A DNA stretch of 64,000 bases, from NCBI GenBank assembly GCA_963850605.1, contig CAWKLX010000008.1, positions 1 through 64,000 of the forward strand, given 5' to 3'. The stretch's first letter is position 1. Every line of letters starts with the position of its first letter. Positions 38,405 to 47,568 of this stretch are shown here, one piece after another. The DNA is from BOG-908 sp963850605 (lineage in GTDB: Bacteria; Pseudomonadota; Alphaproteobacteria; Acetobacterales; Acetobacteraceae). The notes below the pieces were generated by a model. It was not told the origin of the DNA and ran no database searches. It saw only the letters and a program-made list of their open reading frames with translations. A program made the position numbers and the translations under genes.

Positions 38405-38590
38405 GAGGTTCTCCCAGGGGCGCGCCGTTCCAGGCGGGTATCACCGCACGTGCCCACACCTGTCCTACGTATTAACGAGTGGTTCAGATGCGGGAGGCCG
38501 TTAAATTATTCAGCGCCCGGCGCTTCCCGCGCTCGGACACATGGTGGAGCCAAGTGTCGACTGCCGCTTGGTGACGCGGCCGCCGCCCCG

Positions 38591-38791
38591 TCATCGTCTC
38601 AGACGCCACTGCCGCTCCCTGAACAAACGCCAGGCGTGCCAGCCCACGCTGCCCGCTACGATGGCCAGGCCAACCTCCTCGGTGCGCGTCACCGGATGCC
38701 CACGTCGCCAGCTGACGGCAAGCGCCACAACCACGAAGATCAGGATGGCGACTTGCGACACCAGCACCCGCATCCGCTCACGCGCAATCAT
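38591..38791 (-). CDS. Small two-helix membrane protein
   Basis: The 66-residue product from ATG 38791 has one strong transmembrane segment (LVSQVAILIFVVVALAVSW) and a second weaker one (VGLAIVAGSVGWHAWRLF), ending in a basic RERQWRLRR. Composition and charge pattern suggest a real small inner-membrane protein. No family recognised and no strong ribosome-binding site. Confidence 0.4.
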   Translation of the reverse strand: MIARERMRVLVSQVAILIFVVVALAVSWRRGHPVTRTEEVGLAIVAGSVGWHAWRLFRERQWRLRR

Positions 38792-38931
38792 GTCCAACCC
38801 CCAGCCCCGATAAGCCCAGCCGCCTCGTGCCTGGCCGCGCCTCGGCCGCCGGTTCAACCACGACGTTGAATTCCACCGCATGACCGAGGCGGGTACGAGC
38901 AACCCGCGCCGTTCGCAGTTCTGTTCCGAGT

Positions 38932-39021
38932 TGGCGGAGGGAGTGGGATTCGAACCCACGGTACGCTTTCACGCACACACGCTTTCCAAGCGTGCGCCTT
39001 AAGCCGCTCGGCCATCCCTCC
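38932..39021 (-). tRNA. tRNA-Ser (anticodon GGA)
   Basis: Read on the minus strand, acceptor arms GGAGGGA and TCCCTCC pair. The D-arm contains TGGCCGAGCGGCTTAAGGC, the anticodon loop TTGGAAA gives GGA, a long variable arm typical of serine tRNAs follows, then GGTTCGAATCC and an encoded CCA (38932-38934). Total 90 bases. Confidence 0.97.
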
Positions 39022-39068
39022 AGCGCGGGGCAAATTAGTCGGGCTAAAGCCCGCCCGCAAGCCGAGCG

Positions 39069-40874
39069 CTACGCATCCATCTTCAGCGCCGCCAGGAACG
39101 CGCTCTGCGGTATCTCGACCTTGCCGAACTGCCGCATGCGCTTCTTGCCCTCCTTCTGCTTCTCCAGCAGCTTCCGCTTCCGGCTGATGTCGCCGCCGTA
39201 GCATTTGGCGGTCACATCCTTGCTCAGCGCGCCCAGTGTCTCGCGCGCAATGATGCGGCTGCCGATGCTGGCCTGGATGGCGATCTTGAACAGCTGGCGG
39301 GGAATGAGCTCCTTCAGCTTGGCGCAAATCGAACGGCCCCGCGTTTCGGCCACCGAACGGTGCGCGATGAAGCTGAGCGCATCCACCGGATCGGTGTTGA
39401 CCAGGATCGAGATGCGCACCAGGTCGCTCTCCTCATACCCATCCATCGCGTAGTCGAAACTGGCATAGCCGCGGCTGATCGATTTTAGCCGGTCATAGAA
39501 ATCGAACACCACCTCGTTGAGCGGCAGCTGATACACCGCCATCGCGCGCGTGCCGACATAGGTCAGATCCACCTGGCGCCCGCGCCGCTCATTGCACAAG
39601 GTCAGCACGTTGCCGAGATAATCGTCCGGCACCATGATGGTCGCCCGTATCCACGGCTCCTCGATGTGATCGATGTAGGTGGGATCCGGCATGTCCGAGG
39701 GGTTGTGAAGCTCCATCACCTCGCCGTTGTTCTTGTGGAGCTTATAGACAACGGAAGGTGCCGTCGCGATCAGGTCGAGGTCGAATTCGCGGCTGAGCCG
39801 TTCCTGGATGATCTCCAGATGCAGCAGCCCCAAAAAACCACAGCGATAACCAAAACCAAGGGCGGCAGAAGTTTCGGCCTCGTAATGGAAACTCGCATCG
39901 TTCAGCCGCAGCTTGCCGAGCGACTCGCGCAGGTGCTCGAACTGGTCCGCATCGACCGGATACAGCCCGCACCAGACCACGGGAATGCTCGGCTTGAACC
40001 CCGGCAGCGCTTCGGCCGCCGGTGCACGGTCGTCCGTAATGGTGTCACCGACGTTACAATCGGCCACGGTCTTCATCGCCGCCGTGATGTAGCCCATCTC
40101 GCCCGGGCCAAGATCGTCGGTCGCCACCATCTTCGGCGTGAACACGCCGGTCTGTTCGACCACATAGGCGTGGCCGTTGGCCATCATGCGTATCTTCTGG
40201 CCGCGCCGCAGCCGGCCGTCCTTGATGCGCACCAGGATGACCACCCCCAGATACTGGTCGTACCAGCTATCCACCAGCAGCGCCTTCAGCGGCGCGTTCG
40301 CATCCCCCGATGGCGGCGGCAGGCGCGTCACCAGCGCCTCCAGCACGCCCTCGATGTTCAGCCCGGTCTTGGCGCTGATCATCACCGCGTCCGACGCATC
40401 CAGTCCGATCACGTCCTCGATCTGCGCGCGCACCTTGTCGGGCTCGGCGGCGGGCAGGTCGATCTTGTTGAGCACCGGGACAATCTCGTGATGCGCCTCG
40501 ATCGCCTGATACACGTTGGCCAGCGTCTGCGCCTCGACACCCTGGCTGGCATCGACGACCAGCAAGCTGCCCTCGCAGGCGGCCAAGCTGCGGCTGACCT
40601 CGTAGGCGAAGTCCACATGGCCGGGCGTGTCCATCAGGTTCAACTGGTAGGTCAGCCCGTCATGCGCCCGATACGCCAGGCGCACGGTCTGCGCCTTGAT
40701 GGTGATACCGCGCTCCTTTTCCAGCTCCATATTGTCGAGCACCTGCGCGGTCATCTCGCGGTCGGAAAGGCCGCCGCAGGCCTGGATCAGCCTATCGGCG
40801 AGCGTCGATTTCCCGTGGTCGATATGGGCGATGATCGAAAAGTTGCGGATCAGGGCAAGCGGCGTGTCGGTCAT
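39069..40874 (-). CDS. lepA: Elongation factor 4 (LepA)
   Basis: The 601-residue translational GTPase starts MTDTPLALIRNFSIIAHIDH with G1 HIDHGKST, G2 GITIKAQTVRL, G3 DTPGHVDFAYEVSR and G4 NKIDLP. The LepA-specific C-terminus is present (SIGSRIIARETLGALSKDVT, KCYGGDISRKRKLLEKQKEG). It rescues stalled or back-translocates ribosomes. ATG 40874 is chosen because the family starts there. Confidence 0.96.
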   Translation of the reverse strand: MTDTPLALIRNFSIIAHIDHGKSTLADRLIQACGGLSDREMTAQVLDNMELEKERGITIKAQTVRLAYRAHDGLTYQLNLMDTPGHVDFAYEVSRSLAACEGSLLVVDASQGVEAQTLANVYQAIEAHHEIVPVLNKIDLPAAEPDKVRAQIEDVIGLDASDAVMISAKTGLNIEGVLEALVTRLPPPSGDANAPLKALLVDSWYDQYLGVVILVRIKDGRLRRGQKIRMMANGHAYVVEQTGVFTPKMVATDDLGPGEMGYITAAMKTVADCNVGDTITDDRAPAAEALPGFKPSIPVVWCGLYPVDADQFEHLRESLGKLRLNDASFHYEAETSAALGFGYRCGFLGLLHLEIIQERLSREFDLDLIATAPSVVYKLHKNNGEVMELHNPSDMPDPTYIDHIEEPWIRATIMVPDDYLGNVLTLCNERRGRQVDLTYVGTRAMAVYQLPLNEVVFDFYDRLKSISRGYASFDYAMDGYEESDLVRISILVNTDPVDALSFIAHRSVAETRGRSICAKLKELIPRQLFKIAIQASIGSRIIARETLGALSKDVTAKCYGGDISRKRKLLEKQKEGKKRMRQFGKVEIPQSAFLAALKMDA

Positions 40875-40986
40875 GGCTTGCAGATAGGCGCAAACCGCAA
40901 AAAAGGGGAGGGCGGACCATTCCGAATAGGGCCGCAACCGCCAAGCGAACGCTTTTTGCCTCTTTTTCGCGAAAGGAAGTTCTGAC

Positions 40987-41625
40987 CTAACCCGGCAGCA
41001 TGGAAGCCACCCGCCGGCTCAACTCCTGCACGCTATAAGGTTTGGCCAGCACCGGAAACCGCAACGCGCCCGGGGCCAGGGCCGCGTTGCTGTATCCCGT
41101 CGCCAGCAGCACCGGCAGGCGCGGAAACGCCTCGGCGATCTGTTCGGCCAATTCGATGCCGCTCATCCCGCCAGGCATCACGATATCGGAGAACACGAGA
41201 TCGAACGACCCCGTCTCGCGCAACGTCGCCAGGGCCGAAGGCGCATCCGAGCGCAGAATGACGACATGGCCCATGTCCTGCAGCACTGTGACGGCCACTT
41301 CGGCCACCATCGGGTCGTCTTCCACCACCAGGATGCGCCGCGAAGTGGCGACGTCGCCGAAGCGTGCCGGTTCCTCGGCAAAGCCGGTCGTGAATCCGAC
41401 CGAGTCCGGGCCGGTTTCGGCTGCAATCATTTTCAAGGCCAACGCGGTTCCGCGGTCTGTCGCCAGACGCATGTTGTTGAGCAGTTTCAGCAGCTTCGGA
41501 TTGCCCGCCGCATGACGCTCCGCAAGCGCCAAATTGCCGGTGATGACGGTGAGAACATTGTTCAAATCATGCGCCAGACCGCCTCCGGCCCGACCTGGAG
41601 CAGGTGGATCGGCAAACGGCATCAC
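40987..41625 (-). CDS. HisKA-REC protein without an ATPase domain
   Basis: The 212-residue protein has a histidine-kinase dimerisation/phosphoacceptor helix (GGLAHDLNNVLTVITGNLAL, His near 19) and then, after about 55 residues, a full receiver domain: RRILVVEDDPMVAEVA, phospho-Asp in LVFSDIVMPGGMSG, TGYSN and Lys in PVLAKPYSVQEL. The HATPase_c domain that normally lies between these is absent. It may be a deletion derivative of a hybrid kinase that now serves as a phosphotransfer/receiver module. It follows pheT by 18 bases, so it is probably cotranscribed. Confidence 0.8.
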   Translation of the reverse strand: MMPFADPPAPGRAGGGLAHDLNNVLTVITGNLALAERHAAGNPKLLKLLNNMRLATDRGTALALKMIAAETGPDSVGFTTGFAEEPARFGDVATSRRILVVEDDPMVAEVAVTVLQDMGHVVILRSDAPSALATLRETGSFDLVFSDIVMPGGMSGIELAEQIAEAFPRLPVLLATGYSNAALAPGALRFPVLAKPYSVQELSRRVASMLPG

Positions 41626-41643
41626 ACCGCGCCTGCCATGGCG

Positions 41644-44097
41644 TTAACGAAGCTGTGCACCGCTCGCCTTGACCACGCCATCGACCACTTTCTTGCACAC
41701 CGCCTCGATATCCTGCTCCGTCAACGTCCGTTCGCGTGGCTGGAGCGTCACTTCCAGTCCGAGCGACTTTTGCCCGGCGGGTAGACTACCCCCTTCGAAC
41801 ACGTCGAACAGCGCGACACGGGCGATCAGGTTACGGTCGGCAGAACGCGCTGCACGCAAAACGGTTTCCGCCGGCATATCCGAGGGGACGAGGAAAGCGA
41901 AGTCGCGCAACACGGGCTGCAACATCGCCAGGTCGGGCGGTGTGCGCCGCCGGCGCTTCGGATCGGCCACCGCATCGAGCAGCACCTCGAACCCGCAGCT
42001 TTGCCCCGGCAGATCGAGCGCGGCCAGCACGGCAGGATGCAGCGCACCGAACCAGCCCAGCACGCGCGGCCCCTGACGCAGGGTCGCCGACTGCCCAGGA
42101 TGGTAGTGTGCCGGCGCATCCCGGGTGACCGAGAGTGCCTCCAGCGGCACGCCGATCTCCGCCAGCAGCGCCCACATATCCGCCTTCGCCAGCAGCGCCG
42201 GCTCGGCCGTGGTCCTAGCCTGCCAGTGCCGCGCCGGAGCGCCCGAGCGCAGGCCGGCCGCGACCATGGTCTGGCCGGTCTCGGCATAAGCCGGCCCAAC
42301 CTCGAACACATCAGCCTGGCCAGCCCCGCGCGCCACATTGCGGGCGGCGGCCAGAGCGAGGGTGGCCAGCGGGGTGGGCCGCATCTGGTCCAGATCGGCC
42401 GCGATCGGGTTGCTCAGGGTCAACGAGTTGGGAGCCCCGCCAAACAAAGCAGCGTGGCGGCGCGCCACAAAGCTGAAGGTGACGCACTCGGCCAGACCGC
42501 GCGCCGCCAGCGCCCGGCGGACAACCGAACTGCGGGCCTGACGCGGGGTCAGCGACGCTGCCGGAACGGCGCTGGCCACCGGCAGGGACACGGGCGCGAT
42601 CGCGTCCAGGCCGGCGATACGCAGAACCTCCTCCAGCAGATCGCATTCCGGCTCGATCAGGGCCGCGCCCTCGGCCGCGCCAGCCGCGCGCGCGGGTTCG
42701 AGTGCCGGCCATTGGTCCAGGCCCGCAGCACCCGCCACATCGTTGCGCCAGGGTGGAACGGCGACAACGATCCGGGAGTCGCTCCGGGCCGTGGCGCGGA
42801 ACCCCAGTCGCGCCAGTATGTCGGCGGCTCGCTCGGCGGAGATGTCGGCCCCGCCCAGCCCGGCAATCCGCTCATATCGAAGGCTGGCCTGGCGCTGCCA
42901 GGCGGGTTCCGCGCCGGCCTGCACCATGGCGCCTGCCTGCCCGCCGCACAGCTCCAGCACCATGGCGGTTGCCGCGTCGAGCGCGGCCGGGAGCAGCGAG
43001 GGATCGATGCCGCGCTCGAACCTGGCACGCGCATCGGTGTGCAGCTGGTGGCGGCGGCCGGCGCGCGCCACCACCACAGGGTCGAACAGGGCGCACTCGA
43101 TGAAGACGTGGTCCGTCGCGGGCGAGCTGCCCGTCGCGTCACCGCCAATGATGCCGGCCAGCGATACCGCGCCGGTCGCGTCGGCGATCACCAGGTCGTC
43201 CGCGCCCACCGTCAGGTCGCGGCCGTTCAGTGCGCGAAACGTCTCGCCGGCGCCGCGACGCAAGGTGAGCAGGGGGCCGGCTATACGGTCCGCGTCGAAC
43301 ACGTGCAGCGGACGGCCGATGTCGTAGGTGAAGAAGTTGGTGATATCGACCAGCGCGCTGATCGGCCGCAAGCCGATGCTTGTGAGCCGCCGCTGCAGCC
43401 ACTCGGGGCTCGGACCGTTGCGCACGCCACGGACACTCCGGCCGACGACCCAGGGGCACGCTTCGGGCCAGTCGATCTGCCACCCGATCGGCGCCTCGCC
43501 GCCGGCCGGCACGGTCCTGGCGGACCACGGCAGCAGCTCCCCCATACCAGAAGCGGCCAGGTCACGCGCCACCCCGCGGACCGACAGCGCGTCGCCGCGA
43601 TTGGGGGTCACACCGATCTCGATCATCGGATCGTCCAGCCCGGCCCACGTGGCGTACGACAACCCCACGGGCGTGCCCTCCGGCAGCTCGACGATGCCGT
43701 CATGCTCCTCGCCCAGTCCCATTTCCCGACTGCTGACCAGCATCCCGGCGGAGGTGACACCGCGTATCTCGCCGACCTTCAGGGTGATCCCCGTGCCAGG
43801 GATGTGCGCGCCAGGCGGCGCGAACACCGCATGCAGACCGGTGCGTGCATTGGGCGCCCCGCACACCACGCCGATTTCCTCCCCGGTGCCGGCATCCACG
43901 CGGCAGACGCGCAGCCGGTCGGCATTGGGATGCTGAAACGCCTCGATGATCCGCGCGGTGCGGAACGGCGCCAGCGGCGCCGCGCGGTCATGCACTGACT
44001 CCACCTCCAGCCCGATGCTGGACAACGTCGTGGTGAGCTGCTCGAGCGTCGCGTCGGTGCTGAGATGCGTGCGCAGCCAGGCCAGCGAAATCTTCAA
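41644..44097 (-). CDS. pheT: Phenylalanine-tRNA ligase subunit beta
   Basis: The 817-residue protein has the N-terminal tRNA-binding domain (HPNADRLRVCRVDAG, GMLVSSREMGLGEEHDGI), B3/B4, the B5 domain, the catalytic-like core (FSFVARRHAALFGG) and the C-terminal FDX-ACB anticodon-binding domain (PVLRDFAFLVPSDMPAETVL). It pairs with PheS to charge tRNA-Phe. Translation starts at TTG 44097, overlapping the pheS stop (TTGA), so it is translationally coupled. Confidence 0.96.
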   Translation of the reverse strand: MKISLAWLRTHLSTDATLEQLTTTLSSIGLEVESVHDRAAPLAPFRTARIIEAFQHPNADRLRVCRVDAGTGEEIGVVCGAPNARTGLHAVFAPPGAHIPGTGITLKVGEIRGVTSAGMLVSSREMGLGEEHDGIVELPEGTPVGLSYATWAGLDDPMIEIGVTPNRGDALSVRGVARDLAASGMGELLPWSARTVPAGGEAPIGWQIDWPEACPWVVGRSVRGVRNGPSPEWLQRRLTSIGLRPISALVDITNFFTYDIGRPLHVFDADRIAGPLLTLRRGAGETFRALNGRDLTVGADDLVIADATGAVSLAGIIGGDATGSSPATDHVFIECALFDPVVVARAGRRHQLHTDARARFERGIDPSLLPAALDAATAMVLELCGGQAGAMVQAGAEPAWQRQASLRYERIAGLGGADISAERAADILARLGFRATARSDSRIVVAVPPWRNDVAGAAGLDQWPALEPARAAGAAEGAALIEPECDLLEEVLRIAGLDAIAPVSLPVASAVPAASLTPRQARSSVVRRALAARGLAECVTFSFVARRHAALFGGAPNSLTLSNPIAADLDQMRPTPLATLALAAARNVARGAGQADVFEVGPAYAETGQTMVAAGLRSGAPARHWQARTTAEPALLAKADMWALLAEIGVPLEALSVTRDAPAHYHPGQSATLRQGPRVLGWFGALHPAVLAALDLPGQSCGFEVLLDAVADPKRRRRTPPDLAMLQPVLRDFAFLVPSDMPAETVLRAARSADRNLIARVALFDVFEGGSLPAGQKSLGLEVTLQPRERTLTEQDIEAVCKKVVDGVVKASGAQLR

Positions 44098-45164
44098 GCG
44101 ACGCCCTCATGCAACGTCGCAGGACCGAACGGCGATGTCGCGTAATGGCGCAACCAGCGCACATCGCTCTCGAAGAACGGGCGCAGATCCGGCATGCCGT
44201 GTTTCAGCATGGTCACACGCTCCACCCCCATGCCGAACGCAAACCCCTGCCAGGCGCGGGGATCGATACCGCAATTGGCCAGCACTTTCGGATGCACCAT
44301 GCCGCTGCCCAGTATCTCCAACCAGTCTGTTCCACTACCGATCTGCCCGGTGGCACGGCTCCAGCCGATATCCACCTCCATGCTCGGCTCGGTGAACGGA
44401 AAGTAGCTGGCGCGAAAGCGGACGGGCAGGGTGGCCAACCCGAAGAACGCCCGCAGGAAATCCGTCACGCACCCTTTCAGATGCGCCAGCGTGATCCCGC
44501 GGTCGATCACCAGACCCTCGCACTGGTGGAACATCGGCGAGTGTGTGGCGTCGTGGTCGGCGCGATACGTACGACCGGGCACGATCACACGGATCGGCGG
44601 GGGCTGGTCCAGCATGGTGCGTATCTGCACCGGACTCGTGTGGGTGCGCAGCACGCGCGGCTGGCCGCCAGCTTCGCCCGGCAAATAGAAAGTGTCGTGG
44701 TCGTCACGCGCCGGGTGATGGCCCGGGATGTTGAGCGCGGAGAAATTATGCCAGTCGGTCTCGATGTCCGGCCCTTCGGCGACCGAAAAACCCATGGCAC
44801 CGAAGATGGCGTACATCTCCTCCAGCGTCCGGCTGATCGGATGGAGGCTGCCCACCGGCTCGAGACGAGGCGGCAGCGTGATGTCGATGCGCTCGGCCGC
44901 GAGGCGCGCCGCCAGTTCCTGCGCCTCCAATGCGCGGCGCCGTGTCTCGATAGCGTCGGCGAGATCGTCCTTCAGCCGATTGAGGGCCGCCCCGCGCTCC
45001 CGCCGCTGGTCGGGCGCGGTCCTGCCGAGCTCCTTCAGCAAGCTGGTCAGCGCACCGGATTTGCCGAGTATGGAGACCCGCACCACGTCCCATGCACGCA
45101 TGTCAGCCGCCTGGCCAAGCGCCGCCATCGTCTGTGAACGCAGCGCCTCAAGATCGTCCGACAC
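44094..45164 (-). CDS. pheS: Phenylalanine-tRNA ligase subunit alpha
   Basis: A 356-residue class II synthetase subunit. It has an N-terminal coiled coil, motif 1 region SLHPISRTLEEMYAIF, motif 2 PGRTYRADHDATHSPMFHQ with SMEVDIGW, and motif 3 GFAFGMGVERVTML. The GTG start at 45164 fits the usual N-terminus and has GGAAG about 5 bases before it. The gene follows rplT after 117 bases containing a strong stem-loop and is coupled to pheT. Confidence 0.96.
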   Translation of the reverse strand: MSDDLEALRSQTMAALGQAADMRAWDVVRVSILGKSGALTSLLKELGRTAPDQRRERGAALNRLKDDLADAIETRRRALEAQELAARLAAERIDITLPPRLEPVGSLHPISRTLEEMYAIFGAMGFSVAEGPDIETDWHNFSALNIPGHHPARDDHDTFYLPGEAGGQPRVLRTHTSPVQIRTMLDQPPPIRVIVPGRTYRADHDATHSPMFHQCEGLVIDRGITLAHLKGCVTDFLRAFFGLATLPVRFRASYFPFTEPSMEVDIGWSRATGQIGSGTDWLEILGSGMVHPKVLANCGIDPRAWQGFAFGMGVERVTMLKHGMPDLRPFFESDVRWLRHYATSPFGPATLHEGVA

Positions 45165-45214
45165 GACTACTTCCCCAAACCGGGCCACAGCCCTCGCCCC
45201 TTGGGAGAGGGTCG

Positions 45215-45259
45215 GGTGAGGGTGTGGCTGACACCCAAGCGTCCCGGCACACCCTCGCC
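45215..45259. repeat. Stem-loop between rplT and pheS
   Basis: GGTGAGGGTGTG (45215-45226) and CACACCCTCGCC (45248-45259) pair in 11 of 12 positions around a 21-base loop. It lies in the 117-base gap between rplT and pheS and could terminate, attenuate or process the transcript. A neighbouring CCCTCGCCCCTTGGGAGAGGG makes the region resemble dispersed GAGGGT-type repeats found in other alphaproteobacteria. Confidence 0.5.
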
Positions 45260-45281
45260 CAGACCCCACAACAAGGAAGTG

Positions 45282-45668
45282 TTAAGCTGCCGCCTGCTCG
45301 GGTGCCGCGCCCGCCTCGATGGTCGCCTGCACCGCCTTCACGATCTCCGAGAAAGCGCCGGGATCGTCGAACGCGATCGCGGCCAGCACTTTACGGTCGA
45401 TCTCGATGCCAGTCTGCGCCAGCCCGTGGATGAACCGGCTATAGGTCAAACCGTGCTCGCGCACCGCCGCGTTGATTCGCTGAATCCACAACGCACGGAA
45501 CTCACGCTTTTTCACGCGCCGGTCGCGATACGCATACTGCAGCGACTTCTCCAGCCGCTCCAGCGCAATCCGGTAATTGGTCGAGGACCGGCCGAAAAAC
45601 CCCTTGCTCTGCTTGAGAACCTTCTTGTGCCGGGCGTGGGTCGTCACACCCCGTTTGACGCGTGCCAT
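45282..45668 (-). CDS. rplT: 50S ribosomal protein L20
   Basis: The 128-residue basic protein starts MARVKRGVTTHARHKKVLKQ and contains GFFGRSSTNYRIALERLEKS, YRDRRVKKREFRALWIQRIN and AAVREHGLTYSRFIHGL, unmistakable L20. It lies 11 bases after rpmI. The C-terminus is about 8 residues longer than typical and Ala-rich. Confidence 0.97.
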   Translation of the reverse strand: MARVKRGVTTHARHKKVLKQSKGFFGRSSTNYRIALERLEKSLQYAYRDRRVKKREFRALWIQRINAAVREHGLTYSRFIHGLAQTGIEIDRKVLAAIAFDDPGAFSEIVKAVQATIEAGAAPEQAAA

Positions 45669-45679
45669 CTATGCGCTCC

Positions 45680-45883
45680 TCAACCCAGACCATACGGTGC
45701 CCATTGCTTGACGGTCAGCCCGTCAGCATGGGTCAGCGTCTGGCTGCCGCGGTTGGAGCGGATCGCCTTCTGTGAACGCGCCGACAGATTATGGCGCTTC
45801 TTACCTGGGCCGGCCAACACCTTGCCGGTCGCGGTGATCTTGAAGCGTTTCTTGACGGAAGACTTGGTCTTCATCTTGGGCAT
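45680..45883 (-). CDS. rpmI: 50S ribosomal protein L35
   Basis: The 67-residue protein starts MPKMKTKSSVKKRFKITATG and continues GKVLAGPGKKRHNLSARSQK, the L35 signature. ATG 45883 has GGAG 8 bases upstream. infC, which often precedes rpmI-rplT, is not upstream; a glycosyltransferase gene in the same direction lies there instead, 157 bases away. Confidence 0.96.
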   Translation of the reverse strand: MPKMKTKSSVKKRFKITATGKVLAGPGKKRHNLSARSQKAIRSNRGSQTLTHADGLTVKQWAPYGLG

Positions 45884-46040
45884 TTCGCGTACTCCTACGG
45901 TAGCCTCGCGCCTGTCGGGCGCCGGGTGGCGCCAAGCACGAGCGTCGCGGCCGGGCATGCCCATACAGGCCCGGACGCGCGATCAAGGGCGGCGTTGTAG
46001 CGTCGGGTCGGCCACCACGCAAGCAGCCGGCCGCCGAGGC

Positions 46041-47093
46041 TTAGCTCACCATGCGCAGCGGCACACGCTCGCCCGCACCCAACGCGCGGAAGCAGGCCAG
46101 GTAGTCCTGCGCCATCCGTCGCGCCGTGAACCGCGCCTCGAACTGCGCGCGTACCCGGGCGCGGGGCAGGGTGTGCAGCCGGCTGACCGCGGCTATGGCG
46201 CTCGTCTCGTCTTCCACGATGAATCCGCTGACTCCGTCATCGATGATTTCGGGCACGGAACCGCGATTGAATGCGATCACCGGCGTGCCGCACGCCATCG
46301 CCTCGATCATCACCAGGCCGAACGGCTCTGGCCAGTCGATCGGCATCAGCAAACCGACCGCGCCCGACAGGAAATCGGGTTTTTCGCGATCACCGATCTC
46401 GCCGATCATCTCAACGCCGCCTTCGGCGATCATCGGCTTTATCAGCGTGTCATAATATTCCTGGTCGGCGCGATCCACCTTGGCGGCCATCTTCAGAGGA
46501 ATGCCCGCCGCACGCGCGATACGTATGGCACGGTCAGGCCGCTTTTCCGGTGCGATCCGGCCCAGGAACGCCAGATAGCTCGGCTGCACCTCCTGCGGCG
46601 TCAGCAGATTGTCCGGCAGGCCGTGCAGCACGGTTTTGACGAAATTCGCCTGGGGCAGGGGACGACGCTGCGAATTGGAGATCGACACCACCGGCATCTT
46701 TGAGAACGTGTTGAAAACCGGCTGCAACTCCGGCAAGTCCAGGCGGCCGTGCAGGGTTGTCACGAACGGTACCGGCTGGCGGGAGAACAGGCTGAACGGC
46801 CAATAATCCATGTGGAAATGCAGGACGTCGAAATCCTGGGCCTGGCGGTAAACCTCCTCCATCATCAGCATATGCGGCGCGATCGGATCGCGAATTGAAG
46901 GGTCCAGGCGCAGGGCGCGCGGCCAAACCGGCTGAAGGCGCGCGGTGGTGACCGAGTCGCCACTCGCGAACAGCGTCACCTCGTGGCCTTGCGCGACCAG
47001 CTCCTCAGTCAGGAACGAGACAACCCGCTCGGTGCCGCCGTAGAGCTTAGGCGGGACCGCCTCGTGCAGCGGAGCGATCTGAGCAATGCGCAT
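46041..47093 (-). CDS. Glycosyltransferase family 4 protein
   Basis: The 350-residue GT-B enzyme begins MRIAQIAPLHEAVPPKLYGG with TERVVSFLTEELVAQGHEVT. It contains FLGRIAPEKRPDRAIRIAR and the retaining-enzyme motif PEPFGLVMIEAMACGTPVIA (E-x7-E), followed by GSVPEIIDDGVSGFIV. It transfers a sugar from a nucleotide donor; product unknown. A good GGAG ribosome-binding site precedes ATG 47093. Confidence 0.9.
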   Translation of the reverse strand: MRIAQIAPLHEAVPPKLYGGTERVVSFLTEELVAQGHEVTLFASGDSVTTARLQPVWPRALRLDPSIRDPIAPHMLMMEEVYRQAQDFDVLHFHMDYWPFSLFSRQPVPFVTTLHGRLDLPELQPVFNTFSKMPVVSISNSQRRPLPQANFVKTVLHGLPDNLLTPQEVQPSYLAFLGRIAPEKRPDRAIRIARAAGIPLKMAAKVDRADQEYYDTLIKPMIAEGGVEMIGEIGDREKPDFLSGAVGLLMPIDWPEPFGLVMIEAMACGTPVIAFNRGSVPEIIDDGVSGFIVEDETSAIAAVSRLHTLPRARVRAQFEARFTARRMAQDYLACFRALGAGERVPLRMVS

Positions 47094-47203
47094 CGGGGTG
47101 TCTCCTGCAGAACCGGAGACATAACCCGTGACGTGAAAGCAAGTTTCGAGGTTTCACCGCAGCGCAGCAACAACGAGGTTTCGGGCGACCGGCCCCAGCC
47201 CGT

Positions 47204-47220
47204 CGAGGGCAGAGCCCTCG
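47204..47220 (-). terminator. Hairpin downstream of rpsU
   Basis: CGAGGGC (47204-47210) and GCCCTCG (47214-47220) form a perfect 7-base stem with a 3-base loop, 12 bases beyond the rpsU stop. There is no T-run, so it may be a weak or factor-dependent terminator. Confidence 0.4.
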
Positions 47221-47232
47221 CCTGTCTTCCTG

Positions 47233-47436
47233 TTAGAAGCCCTCGCGCTCCAGGCGCTTGCGCTCCAGCTTACGGGCGCGACGAACGGCTTCGGCGGCTT
47301 CACGGGCCCGGCGTTCGGACGGCTTCTCGAAGTGGCGGCGCAGCTTCATCTCGCGAAAAATACCCTCGCGCTGCATCTTCTTCTTGAGCGCCTTCAGCGC
47401 TTGATCGACATTGTTGTCACGAACGAGAACCTGCAC
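47233..47436 (-). CDS. rpsU: 30S ribosomal protein S21
   Basis: The 67-residue basic protein begins MQVLVRDNNVDQALKALKKK and continues MQREGIFREMKLRRHFEKPS, ERRAREAAEAVRRARKLERK, a full-length S21. It starts with GTG 47436. It is divergent from def. Confidence 0.96.
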   Translation of the reverse strand: MQVLVRDNNVDQALKALKKKMQREGIFREMKLRRHFEKPSERRAREAAEAVRRARKLERKRLEREGF

Positions 47437-47568
47437 TTGGCCGCCTACTCCTGATCTGTGTCGCGCATGGGCGTGATCTATCCTCCGGACCTGTCACCGG
47501 CAAGGCGCGTCCTATATCACAGCTCGGCAAGTCACCCCAAGGGGCAATCTGGCAGGGCGGAGCATGGC

